Below are positions 63,881 to 64,000 of a DNA stretch of 64,000 nucleotides, piece by piece. The notes below the pieces were generated by a model. The model saw nothing but the letters and a program-made list of their open reading frames with translations, was not told the origin of the DNA and ran no database searches. The number at the start of each line of letters is the position of its first letter. Within the stretch, counting starts at the first letter, position 1. The DNA comes from Jonesiaceae bacterium BS-20 (lineage in GTDB: Bacteria; Actinomycetota; Actinomycetes; Actinomycetales; Cellulomonadaceae), in the NCBI GenBank assembly GCA_039995105.1, contig CP146203.1, positions 992,001-1,056,000 of the forward strand, in the 5' to 3' direction. Position numbers and translations under genes: made by a program.

Positions 63881-63922
63881 CAGGGCGGATCGCAGCATGA
63901 CTGTGCGTTCCGCCCTGTGTTT
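63881..63922 (+). terminator. Intrinsic terminator after the M16 peptidase gene
   Basis: CAGGGCGGATCGCA and TGCGTTCCGCCCTG can pair (with inner A-G mismatches) and are followed by TGTTTTATGG. No gene is seen in the remaining 78 bases of the window. Confidence 0.8.
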
Positions 63923-64000
63923 TATGGTTTTATGACAATCATGTTTTTCAGACGCCGCAGCATGCGGGGTCACAGCACGTTTTGACACGACCTATTTCAA

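Noticed and set aside
1-64000. CRISPR arrays, rRNA and tRNA genes
   Set aside because: No regular spaced repeats and no recognisable tRNA cloverleaf or rRNA sequence were found by reading; a tRNAscan or Infernal run would be decisive.

Overview
The window comes from an actinobacterium of moderate G+C, most likely order Micrococcales (genus not determined). The evidence is the conserved actinobacterial gene order (smc-ftsY-amt-glnK-ffh-rpsP-khpA-rimM-trmD-rplS-lepB-rnhB-DUF2469-yraN-comM/yifB-dprA-xerC, then rpsB-tsf-pyrH-frr-cdsA-dxr-rseP-ispG-GNAT-proS, then rimP-nusA-ylxR-infB-rbfA-truB-ribF-rpsO-pnp-M16 peptidase), frequent GTG starts and actinobacterial-only families (DUF2469, DUF4081-GNAT, DUF4439). 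No rRNA, tRNA or CRISPR array was seen.

Bases 1 to about 17,620 are an accessory island that looks different from the rest: lower G+C, many small secreted proteins, lipoproteins and broken genes. It is built from repeats of one module: a small Sec-exported peptide (often with two cysteines, the second close to the C-terminus), one or two cysteine-rich lipoproteins starting on or just after the peptide gene, and an ABC system made of a membrane-anchored adaptor with a peptidoglycan-binding domain, a MacB/LolD-type ATPase and a FtsX/MacB-type permease. Two complete transporters are present (6006-8882 and 10588-13825). At least one further set has decayed: a frameshifted peptide gene (978-1331), two ruined lipoprotein genes (1519-2299), the first 53 codons of an adaptor (2296-2457), and a permease remnant with two stops and two deletions (16590-16933). 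An IS256/IS1249-type insertion sequence (14791-16146) sits beside the permease remnant. I infer a bacteriocin-like or cell-envelope-stress peptide/immunity system that expands and decays by duplication; no component has a function proven by sequence alone.

From 17,687 onward the window is core genome. It covers chromosome maintenance and membrane targeting (smc, ftsY, ffh, lepB), nitrogen sensing and uptake (amt, two PII genes), ribosome, tRNA and RNA functions (rpsP, khpA, rimM, trmD, rplS, rpsB, tsf, rimP, nusA, ylxR, infB, rbfA, truB, rpsO, pnp), DNA processing (comM/yifB, dprA, xerC, yraN, rnhB), envelope and isoprenoid metabolism (cdsA, dxr, ispG, rseP), UMP kinase, ribosome recycling factor, FAD synthesis and prolyl-tRNA synthetase. 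Most operons end in clear hairpin terminators.

Within this ordinary part the nitrogen operon is unusual. The Amt protein lacks about 69 residues covering the usual third and fourth membrane helices while the rest keeps the family spacing, and the PII protein translationally coupled to it has Phe instead of Tyr at T-loop position 51, whereas the second PII protein next door keeps Tyr51. A perfect 10-bp hairpin also abuts the infB ribosome-binding site.
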